Shown piece after piece: positions 9,688 to 17,552 of a stretch of 17,552 nucleotides of DNA (position 1 is the first letter of the stretch; each line of letters begins with the position of its first letter). The notes under the pieces were generated by a model. It saw only the letters and a list, made by a program, of their open reading frames with translations, was not told the DNA's origin and made no database searches. Made by a program: the position numbers and the translations under genes. Source of the DNA: Bacteroidales bacterium. Lineage in GTDB: Bacteria > Bacteroidota > Bacteroidia > Bacteroidales > UBA932. The DNA lies in assembly GCA_017472115.1 (NCBI GenBank), contig JAFUQW010000140.1:1-17552 (forward strand), read 5' to 3'.

Positions 9688-10901
9688 TCTGCTGTGATTT
9701 CATAAGACCACGGAGCCTTTAGCTCAACCTTTACAGTCACCTTGTTTTCAGGAAGGGTACGTGTGAATACAAGAGTGCTGTCCTCTGCGGAAACAACCTC
9801 GAACTTGCCGCCCTTGTCGCCTGAAGCGAGTGCAGGATTTGCATGACGGATGTCGATGAGTTCCTTGTAGAAGTCGAAGTATTCGTTCTTCTCCCATGCA
9901 GGGACATGGTCCTTCTCGAAGAATTCGAATCTCTTGTTCCATCCCATTTCCTGACCTGTGTAGATCAGAGGCTGACCGTTAGGAAGAGTGAATGTGAGGA
10001 CTGCCATCACCTTTGCGGCATCACCCATTCTCTCGAACTCGGTACCTGCCCATGAGTTCTCGTCGTGGTTGGAAGTGAACATGAGACGGAATGCATCTGC
10101 AGGATTGTTAGCAGCATCCTTCGCCACATACTCGAGAAGTTCAGGGATATTCTTTTCGCCACGAGCGATGGAATTCATGAGGTGATGAAGCTCCCAAGCA
10201 TATGAAGCATTGAAGTCAGAGAAGCTGTGAAGCCTTGGCTCCTCACCCTCTGCAAGCCAGTACATATGCGGATAATCTGCACGGAGGCCTGCGATTGTCT
10301 CCTGCCAGAACTCGAGAGGAACCTCGCATGCCATATCGCAGCGGAATCCGTCGATGCCGCGCTCCATCCAGAAACGGAGGGCAGCCTGCATACCCTTCCA
10401 TACCTCCTTGTTCTCATAATTGAGGTTTGCCGTATCTGACCAGTCTGCTGTAAAAGTGGTATTGCCTTCAGCATCACGCTCATACCAGTCAGGAGCCTGA
10501 CCTGTCACCCACACAGCATCCGGTGAAGTGTGGTTAGCTACCCAGTCAACAATCACGCGGAGACCGAGTCTGTGAGCCTCTGCCACGAAATTATCGAAAT
10601 CCTCAAGGGTTCCGAATTCAGGATTGATCGCGCAGTAATCCTTCACTGCATAGTATGATCCGAGTGTGCCCTTGCGGCCTTCAACTCCGATAGGATATAT
10701 AGGCATGAGCCATACTATGTCCACTCCGAGCTCCGCAAGACGAGGAAGTTCCTGCTGAGCGGCAGCGAAAGTACCCTCCGGAGTATATTGACGGACATTC
10801 ATTTCATATACCACCGCATTTTCAAGTGGCTGCTGCTTTGGAGCCCGGGTGCATGAAAGCACTGTCAGGACTGCGCAGATTGCAAAAAGTATCTTTTTCA
10901 T
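9684..10901 (-). CDS. Small GH13 alpha-amylase-family lipoprotein
   Basis: This 405-residue GH13 enzyme consists of little more than a signal, a barrel and a short C-domain. The lipoprotein signal ends at C17 (VLTVLSC) and the next residues (TRAPKQ) are basic, so surface export is unlikely. Barrel motifs are VVYEMNVRQYTPEGTF, DIVWLMPIYPIG, VDWVANHTSPD (118-128), GIDGFRCDMACEVP with nucleophile D189, WLAEGEEPR with acid E218, and FTSNHDENSW with D280. The C-domain covers about 360-405. All three catalytic acids are present, so it should hydrolyse alpha-glucosidic bonds, probably alpha-1,4 in malto-oligosaccharides. I cannot give a subfamily or exact product. It sits between the pullulanase and the SusA-like gene, with a repeat-filled 94-nt gap downstream. 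A transglycosylating role is possible. Confidence 0.9.
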   Translation of the reverse strand: MKKILFAICAVLTVLSCTRAPKQQPLENAVVYEMNVRQYTPEGTFAAAQQELPRLAELGVDIVWLMPIYPIGVEGRKGTLGSYYAVKDYCAINPEFGTLEDFDNFVAEAHRLGLRVIVDWVANHTSPDAVWVTGQAPDWYERDAEGNTTFTADWSDTANLNYENKEVWKGMQAALRFWMERGIDGFRCDMACEVPLEFWQETIAGLRADYPHMYWLAEGEEPRLHSFSDFNASYAWELHHLMNSIARGEKNIPELLEYVAKDAANNPADAFRLMFTSNHDENSWAGTEFERMGDAAKVMAVLTFTLPNGQPLIYTGQEMGWNKRFEFFEKDHVPAWEKNEYFDFYKELIDIRHANPALASGDKGGKFEVVSAEDSTLVFTRTLPENKVTVKVELKAPWSYEITAE

Positions 10902-10926
10902 ATTCGTTGTATTTGTTTTCTTTTAG

Positions 10927-11066
10927 ATCCCCGGTCAAGCCGGGGATGACGGGAGCCGATGATGACGGGAGCCGATGATGACTGGAGCCGGGGATGACGG
11001 GAACCGGGGATGACCGGAGCCGGGGATGACCGGATACTTCATTCGTCATTGCCGGCTTGACCGGCA
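10927..11066. repeat. Dispersed 'GTCAAGCCGGGGATGACGG' repeat with a six-unit 16-bp tandem array
   Basis: It opens with a hairpin CCCCGGTCAAGCCGGGG and closes with TGCCGGCTTGACCGGCA (about 11050-11066), which are inverted versions of one element. Between them are six 16-bp units, GGGGATGACGGGAGCC and variants, starting at 10942, 10958, 10974, 10990, 11006 and 11022. The array fills most of the 174-nt gap between the pullulanase and the small GH13 gene. There are no spacers, so it is not a CRISPR array. Confidence 0.85.
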
Positions 11067-11075
11067 ATCCCAAAT

Positions 11076-13025
11076 TCAGTTTTCAGCAAGAATTGTCGCA
11101 GAAGTTGCAGAAGCGGAGCAATAATCACCGGTATAAGCACCGAAACCTTCAGCATCAGCATATCCGTTTTGTGCAAGAACGACATAGTTTCCTTCAGGAA
11201 TCTCCACCTTCACAGCCTTCTTCGAACCGTTGAGAACCACTGTGAGAGATTTTGCAGAGTCGATCCCTTCGAGACCTTCAATCCTGAAAGCCACCACGTT
11301 AGGATTATCCACCTCAATGAAGCGGAGTTTCTCGCGCACGAGCCCGGCGTCTCCGAGACAGAAGCCCGGATGTGCATGACGTATTGCAGCGAGGGCCGAA
11401 TAATAGTCAACGAGGTCCTTGTACTTCGTCTTGTATGTCCAGTCGATGGCGTTGATCTCGTCCGGCTGGTTGTAGCTGTTCTTCACACCCTGCTTGTGGC
11501 GGTAGAGTTCCTCACCGTTGAAGATGAAAGGAATGCCCTGTGAAGTATATACTGCCGTCTGTGCAAGCTTCACCATCTTGAGACGGTCCTTCTCGGAAGC
11601 CTTTGTCGCCTCTTCGAGACGGTCGCGGAGACAGTGGTCATCGTGGCAGCTCACATAGCTGACATGCTGCAGAGGACTGTTGGTCCATGCCTCAACTGTA
11701 ACCTGAGGATGCTTGATTCCGCCTGCGATGCCGAATTCGATGTTTGCCTTGTTGCCTGCCACTCCGTCCATGAAACCGGCATTCTCACAGCCGAGAGGTC
11801 CGCGGACAGCGTCACGGATGTTGTCGCTGAACGCTCCGACCTTGTCCATCATGTAGGTATTTGCCTTGAGGGCGATCTGCTCTGCGGGATATGCAGGAGA
11901 AGAAGCAGCCCATCCTTCACCGTAGATCACTACGTCAGGATCTATGGCATGAAGCCTCTCGCTGATAAGGTTCATTGTCTCAATGTCATGGATGGCCATA
12001 AGGTCGAAACGGAATCCGTCGATATGGTATTCCTTCATCCACCACTCGAGTGACTCGACCATGTATTTGCGGAACATCGCCTGCTCGGATGCAGTCTCGT
12101 TGCCGCAGCCTGAGCCGTCAAAATATGTTCCGTCCTCGCGCATGCGGTAGAAATATCCCGGCATCGTGCGCTCGAAACCTGTGTTAGGAGCATGTGTGGT
12201 GTGGTTATAGACCACGTCAAGGATCACGCGGAAGCCTGCCTTGTGGAGAGCCTGAACCATCTGCTTGAACTCCTTGATACGGGTCACAGGGTTGTATGGA
12301 TCTGTAGAGAATGAGCCCTCGACTGCGTTGTAGTTGAGAGGCTCGTAACCCCAGTTGTACTGATTGTCCTCAAGACGGGTCTCGTCGATGGTAGCGAAGT
12401 CTGTCGAAGGAAGGAGCTGTACATATGTCACTCCGAGTTCCTTGAGATGGTCGATACCTGTTGCGAGACCGTCAGGGTTCTTCGTACCTTCCTCTGTGAG
12501 AGCGAGATACTTGCCCTTGTTGTCAATTCCCGAAGTCTGGTGAACAGAAAAATCCCTGTGCTGGAGTTCATAGACGATGATGTCTGAAGGATCGATCTTC
12601 GGGCTCTTGTCCTCTGCCCAGCCTTCAGGATCAGTGTCGGCCCAGTCGATTACGGCTCCATGCTGTCCGTTCACGCCTACAGCCTTGGCAGCTATACCGG
12701 CTGTTTCATCGAGCCACTTTCCGTCTATGCACACGGAGAATGTGTAGAAAGAGCCTTTGATGTCCTCCTTCACTACGGCCTTCCAGAGTCCGTTTCTTGA
12801 TTTCTTCATATCCACAGTCATGAAGGCAGATTCGCCGACAGACTTGTAGAGACGAAGCTGAACAGCTTCCGCTGCAGGAGACCATATGGTAAAATCGGTT
12901 GAATTGCCGTTGTAAACGCATTCTTCAAGTGTCTCGGCAGGCACAGGAAAGCCTTCCTGAGTGGCACATGAAACAGCAACGGCAGCTAAGGTAATCATCA
13001 GAACTGTCTTGATTATCAGTTTCAT
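11076..13025 (-). CDS. pulA: Type I pullulanase (GH13 with CBM48-like domain), lipoprotein
   Basis: This 649-residue debranching enzyme cleaves alpha-1,6 bonds in pullulan and branched starch or glycogen fragments. The signal ends at lipobox AVSC (C20). Residues about 35-125 form a CBM48-like beta domain (FTIWSPAAEAVQLRLY). The barrel follows: IIVYELQHRDFS, then the type I pullulanase signature YNWGYEP (223-229), DVVYNH (270-275), DGFRFDLM with nucleophile D341, VIYGEGW with acid E370, and YVSCHDDH with D462. The C-terminal beta domain runs from about 560. Length is typical of short type I pullulanases. It would open branched chains so the neighbouring SusA-, GH13- and SusB-like enzymes can finish them. 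The 233-nt upstream gap holds a terminator-like hairpin and a TATGGCCATA palindrome, so it may start its own transcript. Confidence is very high. Confidence 0.95.
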   Translation of the reverse strand: MKLIIKTVLMITLAAVAVSCATQEGFPVPAETLEECVYNGNSTDFTIWSPAAEAVQLRLYKSVGESAFMTVDMKKSRNGLWKAVVKEDIKGSFYTFSVCIDGKWLDETAGIAAKAVGVNGQHGAVIDWADTDPEGWAEDKSPKIDPSDIIVYELQHRDFSVHQTSGIDNKGKYLALTEEGTKNPDGLATGIDHLKELGVTYVQLLPSTDFATIDETRLEDNQYNWGYEPLNYNAVEGSFSTDPYNPVTRIKEFKQMVQALHKAGFRVILDVVYNHTTHAPNTGFERTMPGYFYRMREDGTYFDGSGCGNETASEQAMFRKYMVESLEWWMKEYHIDGFRFDLMAIHDIETMNLISERLHAIDPDVVIYGEGWAASSPAYPAEQIALKANTYMMDKVGAFSDNIRDAVRGPLGCENAGFMDGVAGNKANIEFGIAGGIKHPQVTVEAWTNSPLQHVSYVSCHDDHCLRDRLEEATKASEKDRLKMVKLAQTAVYTSQGIPFIFNGEELYRHKQGVKNSYNQPDEINAIDWTYKTKYKDLVDYYSALAAIRHAHPGFCLGDAGLVREKLRFIEVDNPNVVAFRIEGLEGIDSAKSLTVVLNGSKKAVKVEIPEGNYVVLAQNGYADAEGFGAYTGDYCSASATSATILAEN

Positions 13026-13123
13026 AATTTTGTTTATATTTTCCGGTTGTTATGTGGCAGTCAATCTGTCAGAACGGGCAGAGCCCGATAATGACATCTT
13101 ACGAATATAGCCATAAATCCGCA

Positions 13124-13133
13124 TATGGCCATA
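13124..13133. promoter_or_regulatory. TATGGCCATA palindrome upstream of the pullulanase gene (candidate operator)
   Basis: A perfect 10-bp palindrome lies about 100 nt upstream of the pullulanase start. A similar ATAGCCATA lies 16 nt to its left. It could bind a regulator of the downstream enzyme genes, but no regulator is in view and a palindrome this short can occur by chance. Confidence 0.25.
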
Positions 13134-13198
13134 CTTTACTGACGAATGGTCGGAAGTTTATGACGAACGGCGTATTTTTACCGATGAAACAAACCAAG

Positions 13199-13228
13199 AA
13201 CGGCCCCGGATTTTTGTCCGAGGCCGTT
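13199..13228 (-). terminator. Terminator-like hairpin after the large lipoprotein gene
   Basis: The arms AACGGCCCCGGA (13199-13210) and TCCGAGGCCGTT (13217-13228) pair at 11 of 12 positions around a 6-nt loop. It begins about 30 nt past the stop codon at 13259. The T tract on the minus strand is weak (TTCTTGGTTTG), so it may only reduce read-through into the pullulanase gene. Confidence 0.6.
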
Positions 13229-13258
13229 TCAAATCACATTAAACAATCTATTATACCG

Positions 13259-15175
13259 TTATTTCCACTGCAGCGAATTCGCTCCATATTTATTTTCATT
13301 CTTCACAGTCATCTTGGAATCTTTCGTCTGCCATCCATTACCATTATGGACGATGAAATTCAATTCCTTTCCGACATATTCTTTCGGAATTCCACCTGTA
13401 AAAGTGAAGGTGGAAGCATCATATGCCATAGCCGTGCCAGGCCAGTTTCCCTTAATATTATTACCGGACGCATCCCAAACATACAGATATGCCACTTCGC
13501 CCCACCATTGCTTGTGATTGTCATTATCAAGAATGAATATAAACGGCACTGTAGTATTCTGATCAGGTATCTCGACCTCAACTTCCGGAATCTCAACTTC
13601 ACCTTCTGCTGCTGTAGAAGGATCAGCATCAGGAGCCATGACATATACCTTCATGCCTGCCAGATCAAACCAGATATCATAAGTTCCTGCTTCAACAGTC
13701 ATATTGCCTGATCCTCCCCCAGCGATGACAGCATAATAGTAACCTGCCTTGACCTTGCCTGCTTTTGATACACCAATATTCTTTGCATCATTATTTTCCC
13801 AGGTCTTGTTCGCACGTATCTTGAATTCGCCCTCTTCTGCAAACTCGACATCACGAGCCACAAACATATCGCCGGATTTCTCCATTTCGATATCATTTGC
13901 CCATGCTGAACCCACGCAATCACCTATCACGCCCCAGACATCATCTGATTCAACGGCAGGGTCATCCTCCGGCATAGCGGCTCCGGCCGGGACGATGACG
14001 AATTTATCTGTTTCCGGATTCAGATAGACATCGAACTTGTCTGTAGCTGACGCACCCTCAACATAGATATTCTTGCCTCCATCATTCCAGTACCATGACC
14101 AGGAGTTCACGGAAAGTTTACCAGGAGTTTCCGTATCGCCATAACCGCCTCTCCATGCTGTGCCATCCTGAATGAACTGGAAACCGGTTGAAGAGCTCTT
14201 GTCTTCGGCATCATCCTGAGCAGTGAAGTTAAGGCCTGAGATACCGCGATAGACATAAAGACCGTTTTCAAGAGTCATAGGATCTGCTGTCTTATCCCAA
14301 CCATTGAATGTACCCACTACAGACCAAGGTGCAATCGGATCGCCGGAATCCGCATCAGTACCGATGGTTCCCATGTCATATATCACATTGCGGTTGAATG
14401 TCGCGCTTGATTCATATTTCTTGACATCCTTACCGTTGAGGGATACAGTAAAACCGTTCGGGAATGTTGTCGGAGCAATCGCCACATAGTAAACCGAACC
14501 TTTCACAAAAGCAGTTCCCTCGCCGGGATAGAAATCAACCCACTGTGAGACTTTGTTTCCTTCACCCTCGGCAACACCGGTCAATACAGGAATTCCCGTT
14601 GTCATTGCAGCAGAAAAAGTTCCCGAAATGTCACCGCCATCATTTGCATAAATACATGCTGCAGTGATATTCTCGGCACCCATCGTAAATTTGAGAAGCG
14701 CCACGGCATTCTTGAATGACAAAGTCGAATTTTCCGTATATGCCACTGCAACAGCAGCATTAGGATCGAAAGTTCCCGCTTTCGGATACTGCTTCGACGG
14801 TATATTAAGGACACCTACTGTCTTAGTTTCAAGATCAGCAGCATAAGGGGTGCTCCCGGCAGGGTAAACCGCCATTACGGCACCTGTCTCAGTGTATTCC
14901 CCGTTACCGCCGTTATATGTAAAAGTCGTTGTCAATGATGGAACTGTAACATTTTCAGATCCGAACCAATAAGCCTTGCTTCCTACGATCTGAATCCACT
15001 CTTCGCCTGACCACTTGGTCTTGAGAGCGTCACCATCCAGCACAGTCTTGGTGTCGGCGCCATCGACATATGCTTTGAATGTTACAGCTTCGGTCTGAGG
15101 AGTTTCTACCGGAATCTCCTTCTGGCATGCAAACAGGGCTGATACAGCCATGATTGAAAGAAAAATCTTCTTCAT
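13259..15175 (-). CDS. Multimodular starch-binding lipoprotein: fimbrillin-like, two SusE/F-like modules, CBM26-like module
   Basis: This 638-residue lipoprotein has its lipid on C17 (ALFAC), then QKEIPVE. Residues about 30-272 are fimbrillin-like and clearly related to the same part of the 3601-5016 protein (AVYPAGST, AVAVAYTENSTLSFKNAVALLKF, VIYDMGTIG). SusE/F-like modules cover about 283-396 (WSVVGTFNGWDKTADPMT) and 412-513 (VWGVIGDCVGSAWANDIEM through AGTYDIWFD and VYVMAP). A V/E/I/P-rich linker (516-541) leads to a CBM26-like domain at about 543-638 (VAYLYVWDASG, GNWPGTAM, FIVHNGNGWQTKD). It should anchor starch on the cell surface near the amylases. I chose the ATG at 15175 for its standard signal, 26 nt after the EGVLC peptide stop; the frame extends to 15229, but that would overlap the peptide gene. 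Starch binding is inferred from domains and context. Confidence 0.85.
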   Translation of the reverse strand: MKKIFLSIMAVSALFACQKEIPVETPQTEAVTFKAYVDGADTKTVLDGDALKTKWSGEEWIQIVGSKAYWFGSENVTVPSLTTTFTYNGGNGEYTETGAVMAVYPAGSTPYAADLETKTVGVLNIPSKQYPKAGTFDPNAAVAVAYTENSTLSFKNAVALLKFTMGAENITAACIYANDGGDISGTFSAAMTTGIPVLTGVAEGEGNKVSQWVDFYPGEGTAFVKGSVYYVAIAPTTFPNGFTVSLNGKDVKKYESSATFNRNVIYDMGTIGTDADSGDPIAPWSVVGTFNGWDKTADPMTLENGLYVYRGISGLNFTAQDDAEDKSSSTGFQFIQDGTAWRGGYGDTETPGKLSVNSWSWYWNDGGKNIYVEGASATDKFDVYLNPETDKFVIVPAGAAMPEDDPAVESDDVWGVIGDCVGSAWANDIEMEKSGDMFVARDVEFAEEGEFKIRANKTWENNDAKNIGVSKAGKVKAGYYYAVIAGGGSGNMTVEAGTYDIWFDLAGMKVYVMAPDADPSTAAEGEVEIPEVEVEIPDQNTTVPFIFILDNDNHKQWWGEVAYLYVWDASGNNIKGNWPGTAMAYDASTFTFTGGIPKEYVGKELNFIVHNGNGWQTKDSKMTVKNENKYGANSLQWK

Positions 15176-15201
15176 GATCTTTTCATATTTACTGTTACAC
15201 A

Positions 15202-15318
15202 TTACCATCCGAAATCCTGTTCTTCCCACTGTTCGAATGTACCTGACTCGCAGAGAACGCCCTCTGCCTCGACTTCAACGACCTCGATATAAGGTGCTTC
15301 ATACATTGTCCTGTTCAT
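15202..15318 (-). CDS. 38-residue EGVLC-motif peptide, type 2
   Basis: The gene starts at ATG 15318 and stops at TAA 15202-15204. The product begins MNRTMYEAPYIEVVEVEAEG, continues VLCESGTF and ends EQWEEQDFGW. It has one Cys, no signal peptide, and a strongly acidic tail ending in aromatic residues. It matches the peptide at 5041-5166 in the YE-A/S-P start, the alternating valine-rich stretch, EGVLC-x-SG-x-F and the acidic tail, while the DNA is diverged. The lipoprotein gene starts 26 nt downstream. Its start lies about 38 nt from the dispersed repeat at 15356-15393. The function is unknown; possible roles are a leader or regulatory peptide, a partner of the lipoprotein, or a modified peptide precursor. 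Confidence 0.76.
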   Translation of the reverse strand: MNRTMYEAPYIEVVEVEAEGVLCESGTFEQWEEQDFGW

Positions 15319-15355
15319 ATCATGTATAGTTTTGCTTGTTTATATTCATATTTTT

Positions 15356-15393
15356 CGGATTCCCCGACTCGCTTTCGCTCGCTCGGAATGACA
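15356..15393. repeat. Dispersed GGATTCCCCGA...CTCGGAATGACAG repeat
   Basis: CGGATTCCCCGACTCGC is followed by TTTCGCTCGC and TCGGAATGACAG, a GC-rich variant of the TCAGAATGACA element. It is separated by six bases from the 25-bp inverted repeat at 15400-15424 and lies between the large GH13 gene and the EGVLC peptide gene. Confidence 0.65.
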
Positions 15394-15399
15394 GTGTGA

Positions 15400-15424
15400 T
15401 CATCCCTAATGCGGGCCATTAAGG
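15400..15424 (-). repeat. 25-bp repeat, copy B (inverted relative to 5336-5360)
   Basis: This is the exact reverse complement of 5336-5360. It directly abuts the stop codon (15425-15427) of the large GH13 gene. Part of it, TAATGCGGGCCATTA, is a near-palindrome that could form a small hairpin in the transcript. Confidence 0.88.
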
Positions 15425-17552
15425 CTATTCCTTGACCAGGATATAGAACTGGCCTTCAGACATTACAGGGTTATGATTGTCTCCGGTCCATACAGCATCG
15501 CTGCCGTACTGCTTCCATGTGCCTCCTTCCGGGAGCTGTACTCCGATGGTCTGAGTTCCCTTGCCGAAGTTGCCGAAGAGAGCGAACTGCTTCCCGTCGC
15601 CGGCCTTGGCGAACATATAGCGACCGGTCTGCTCGTTACCGCCCACATACCAGCGGAAGTTGACATCATTGTCGAAGAAACGCGGATATTCCTTGCGGAA
15701 CTTCAACAGATAGGCGTAGGTGTCATACAGCGCCTTACGCTCGGCGACAGCCATATACTCATCTGTCTTGCATGGTTTCTTGCCTGTACGGCCGTTTTCT
15801 TCGATGGAGATATCATAGCCTATCTCACCGAACTGCCATATCATCTTCGGACCAGGTGTGAGAAGGAAGAAGGCCGCATTGATCTTTGCACGTTCTATCC
15901 TTGTTGCGAAATCGATGGTCGAGCCGTCATATGCCCACTGACCTTCATAGTTGATTCTCTGCTCGTCATGGCTTTCCATATAGCCCACCAGACCACCGAA
16001 ATGCTGCCAGTCGTTCATCATGCCGGAGCTTCCGAAAGTGTTGGTCACACCGGTGAAATCGGCCTGCGACATATCCCTTTTCATAGCCTTCGAATAAGGA
16101 TGGTTCATGTTTCTCCACACCTTGATTCCATCCTTTCCGAGCTCATAGTTCTCGTCATCCACGAAGTGCTCGCAGATCATCACAGCGCTGTTGTCAACTG
16201 ACTGGATATGAGCATTATACTCCTTGAGATAATCCACTCGGTTCTGGTCGTAACTGCCTTCCGTTCCGCTGTTCTGGGTGAATCCCTTGGAAAGGTCGAA
16301 ACGGAAACCGTCTATCTTGTACTCTTCCATGAGATAGGTCAGGCTTCTCTTGACATGGTCGCGCACCATAGGGTTGGCATGATTCCAGTCATGATAAACG
16401 CTCCACTGGTGCGGTGCATAGACATTGAAGAAAGGATTGTTCGACGCCGTCTTGTCACCATCCCAATACATCGCAGCGTATGGATGGACACCTGTCGCAT
16501 GGTTATATACTACATCGAGAATCACAGCCATGCCTTTCTGATGACATGCATCGATGAAAGCCTTGTAGTCATTGCGCGTGCCGTAAGCCTTGTCCATTGC
16601 GAAATAAGCATGGGTGCCGTAGCCCCAGCTGTCGTTGCCTTCGAATTCCTGGATAGGCATGAGCTCGATGGCGTTGACTCCGAGATTCTTGAGATAATCA
16701 AGCTTGCCCATCGCAGCCTTGATGCTTCCCTCACCATAGGCATTGTCGGTGAAGTCACGGACGAGAAGTTCATAGATCACAAGGTCGTTCTTGTCCTCGA
16801 TATCGTAGTCCTCCACCTGCCAGTCGTATTCGTCCCTGTTGATCTTGAATGCGGAAATGAAACCGCTGGCGCGGCCATAATGGTTTTCTCCGAATTCGGC
16901 AGTAAGACCGGGATAGGTATTCGAAGAAATCCACTGGTCGTTATTAGTATCATAAAGGATCTCTGTATAAGGGTCGAAAGTCGTGGCTGTCACATTGCTG
17001 CCGTAGCCGAGCTGATACTGGAACTTGTACTGTTTGTCCGGATCCAGACCGGTGAGGGTGATCCACCAGCAGCTCTTCTCGTCATCATAGACCATTTCCT
17101 TCGGATAACCGGCTCTGTCGCCCCACCAGTTCTCATCCCAGAGAAGGTTGCAGAAGTCGTGCGGCTTGCCCGTATTGTCCCTGTCATAGAGAACAAGAGT
17201 CACGGTCGAATTGTCGAGATAGTTGATTCCATGTTCCAGACCTGCAGGCATGGTGGTCTCATAGCCGTACAGATCATCCTGCACCTTGAGGAAATTGTCG
17301 GAAGACTGCCTGGTTCCGTCTGCATTACGGGCCAGGATTCCGATCCTCTGGACAGGAGTCTCGCCTGAAGCGAAATATTCACGAGGATTGTCGATCGGCA
17401 GACACCACAGCTTTTCGCCTTCAACCTTGGTCAATCTGTATTTTTCCGAATTGTCGCCCCACTCCGATCCATGGCTTTCCACAGCTCCGTTCTTGAGCCA
17501 TATATGTGCATACAGGTCACCTGTCTGAGAATAAAGTTCGTCGTTTTCACCC
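15425..17552 (-). CDS. Large multidomain GH13 alpha-amylase/pullulanase-type enzyme, 5' end outside the window
   Basis: The frame stays open to the right edge, so the start is missing; 708 residues are visible, beginning GENDELYSQTGDLYAHIWLK. Numbering from there, about 1-100 is an N-terminal beta domain of a kind often placed before amylases in Bacteroidota. About 100-225 is a CBM48/early-set-like domain (TVTLVLYDRDN, WWITLTGLDPDKQYKFQYQLG). The GH13 barrel follows: LVIYELLVRDFTDN, AIELMPIQEFEGNDSWGYGT, DVVYNHATGVHP, IDGFRFDLSKGF with nucleophile near 419, MICEHF with acid near 461, and ESHDEQR with Asp near 529. It ends in a C-domain. All three catalytic acids are present, so it should hydrolyse starch-like glucans; I cannot separate alpha-amylase from pullulanase. 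It may be the surface amylase of the locus (SusG role), but its signal peptide is not visible. Confidence 0.9.
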   Translation of the reverse strand, partial: GENDELYSQTGDLYAHIWLKNGAVESHGSEWGDNSEKYRLTKVEGEKLWCLPIDNPREYFASGETPVQRIGILARNADGTRQSSDNFLKVQDDLYGYETTMPAGLEHGINYLDNSTVTLVLYDRDNTGKPHDFCNLLWDENWWGDRAGYPKEMVYDDEKSCWWITLTGLDPDKQYKFQYQLGYGSNVTATTFDPYTEILYDTNNDQWISSNTYPGLTAEFGENHYGRASGFISAFKINRDEYDWQVEDYDIEDKNDLVIYELLVRDFTDNAYGEGSIKAAMGKLDYLKNLGVNAIELMPIQEFEGNDSWGYGTHAYFAMDKAYGTRNDYKAFIDACHQKGMAVILDVVYNHATGVHPYAAMYWDGDKTASNNPFFNVYAPHQWSVYHDWNHANPMVRDHVKRSLTYLMEEYKIDGFRFDLSKGFTQNSGTEGSYDQNRVDYLKEYNAHIQSVDNSAVMICEHFVDDENYELGKDGIKVWRNMNHPYSKAMKRDMSQADFTGVTNTFGSSGMMNDWQHFGGLVGYMESHDEQRINYEGQWAYDGSTIDFATRIERAKINAAFFLLTPGPKMIWQFGEIGYDISIEENGRTGKKPCKTDEYMAVAERKALYDTYAYLLKFRKEYPRFFDNDVNFRWYVGGNEQTGRYMFAKAGDGKQFALFGNFGKGTQTIGVQLPEGGTWKQYGSDAVWTGDNHNPVMSEGQFYILVKE

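Noticed and set aside
10942..11037. Possible CRISPR array
   Set aside because: The 16-bp units follow each other with no spacers, the units vary, and no cas gene is present. It is a tandem expansion of a dispersed repeat.
16208..17368. Open plus-strand frame of 386 codons
   Set aside because: It is antisense to the large GH13 gene, whose minus-strand frame has all catalytic motifs. The plus frame has no recognisable domain and an odd residue make-up (rich in V, I, H and E).

Overview
The window looks like a Bacteroidota, most likely Bacteroidales, chromosome. The reasons are AT-rich leaders without clear Shine-Dalgarno sites, promoters that fit the TTTG / TAnnTTTG type, many short lipoprotein signal peptides, and Sus-type starch enzymes. 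I cannot assign a genus. Every gene I support lies on the minus strand, so transcription runs from high to low coordinates.

Right and centre (17552 to about 3500): a starch, glycogen or pullulan utilisation locus. In transcription order it holds a large multidomain GH13 enzyme cut by the window edge; a 38-residue peptide; a surface-type lipoprotein with a fimbrillin-like N-terminus, SusE/F-like carbohydrate-binding modules and a CBM26-like C-terminus; a type I pullulanase lipoprotein; a small single-domain GH13 lipoprotein; a SusA-like neopullulanase; a SusB-like GH97 alpha-glucosidase; a 41-residue peptide related to the first; and a second fimbrillin/SusEF-like lipoprotein. A good rho-independent terminator follows at about 3496-3525. 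Together these would bind starch at the surface, cut alpha-1,4 and alpha-1,6 bonds, and finish oligosaccharides to glucose. No SusC, SusD or regulator lies in the window; they may lie beyond the right edge.

Left (1 to about 2640): three minus-strand genes, each preceded by a copy of the same module of about 130 bp. They are a truncated Rpn/PD-(D/E)XK transposase remnant, an intact RhuM-family protein with a PLD-like C-terminus, and an intact Rpn/PD-(D/E)XK nuclease-transposase. The module has a long palindrome, a conserved middle, a 19-bp palindrome and a promoter-like end. RhuM and Rpn are unrelated proteins, so a shared upstream module suggests a cassette-like arrangement.

Between these blocks (about 2640-3495) is a gene-free stretch full of degenerate GC-rich repeats and hairpins. 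Several of the starch-locus gaps also hold dispersed repeats of the 'GTCATTC...GAAGAATC' and 'GTCAAGCCGGGGATGACGG' kinds.

The observations most worth following are the shared module on the RhuM/Rpn genes, with a base-pair-preserving change in its long palindrome, and the two EGVLC micropeptides, each sitting 24-26 nt upstream of a fimbrillin/SusEF lipoprotein gene.
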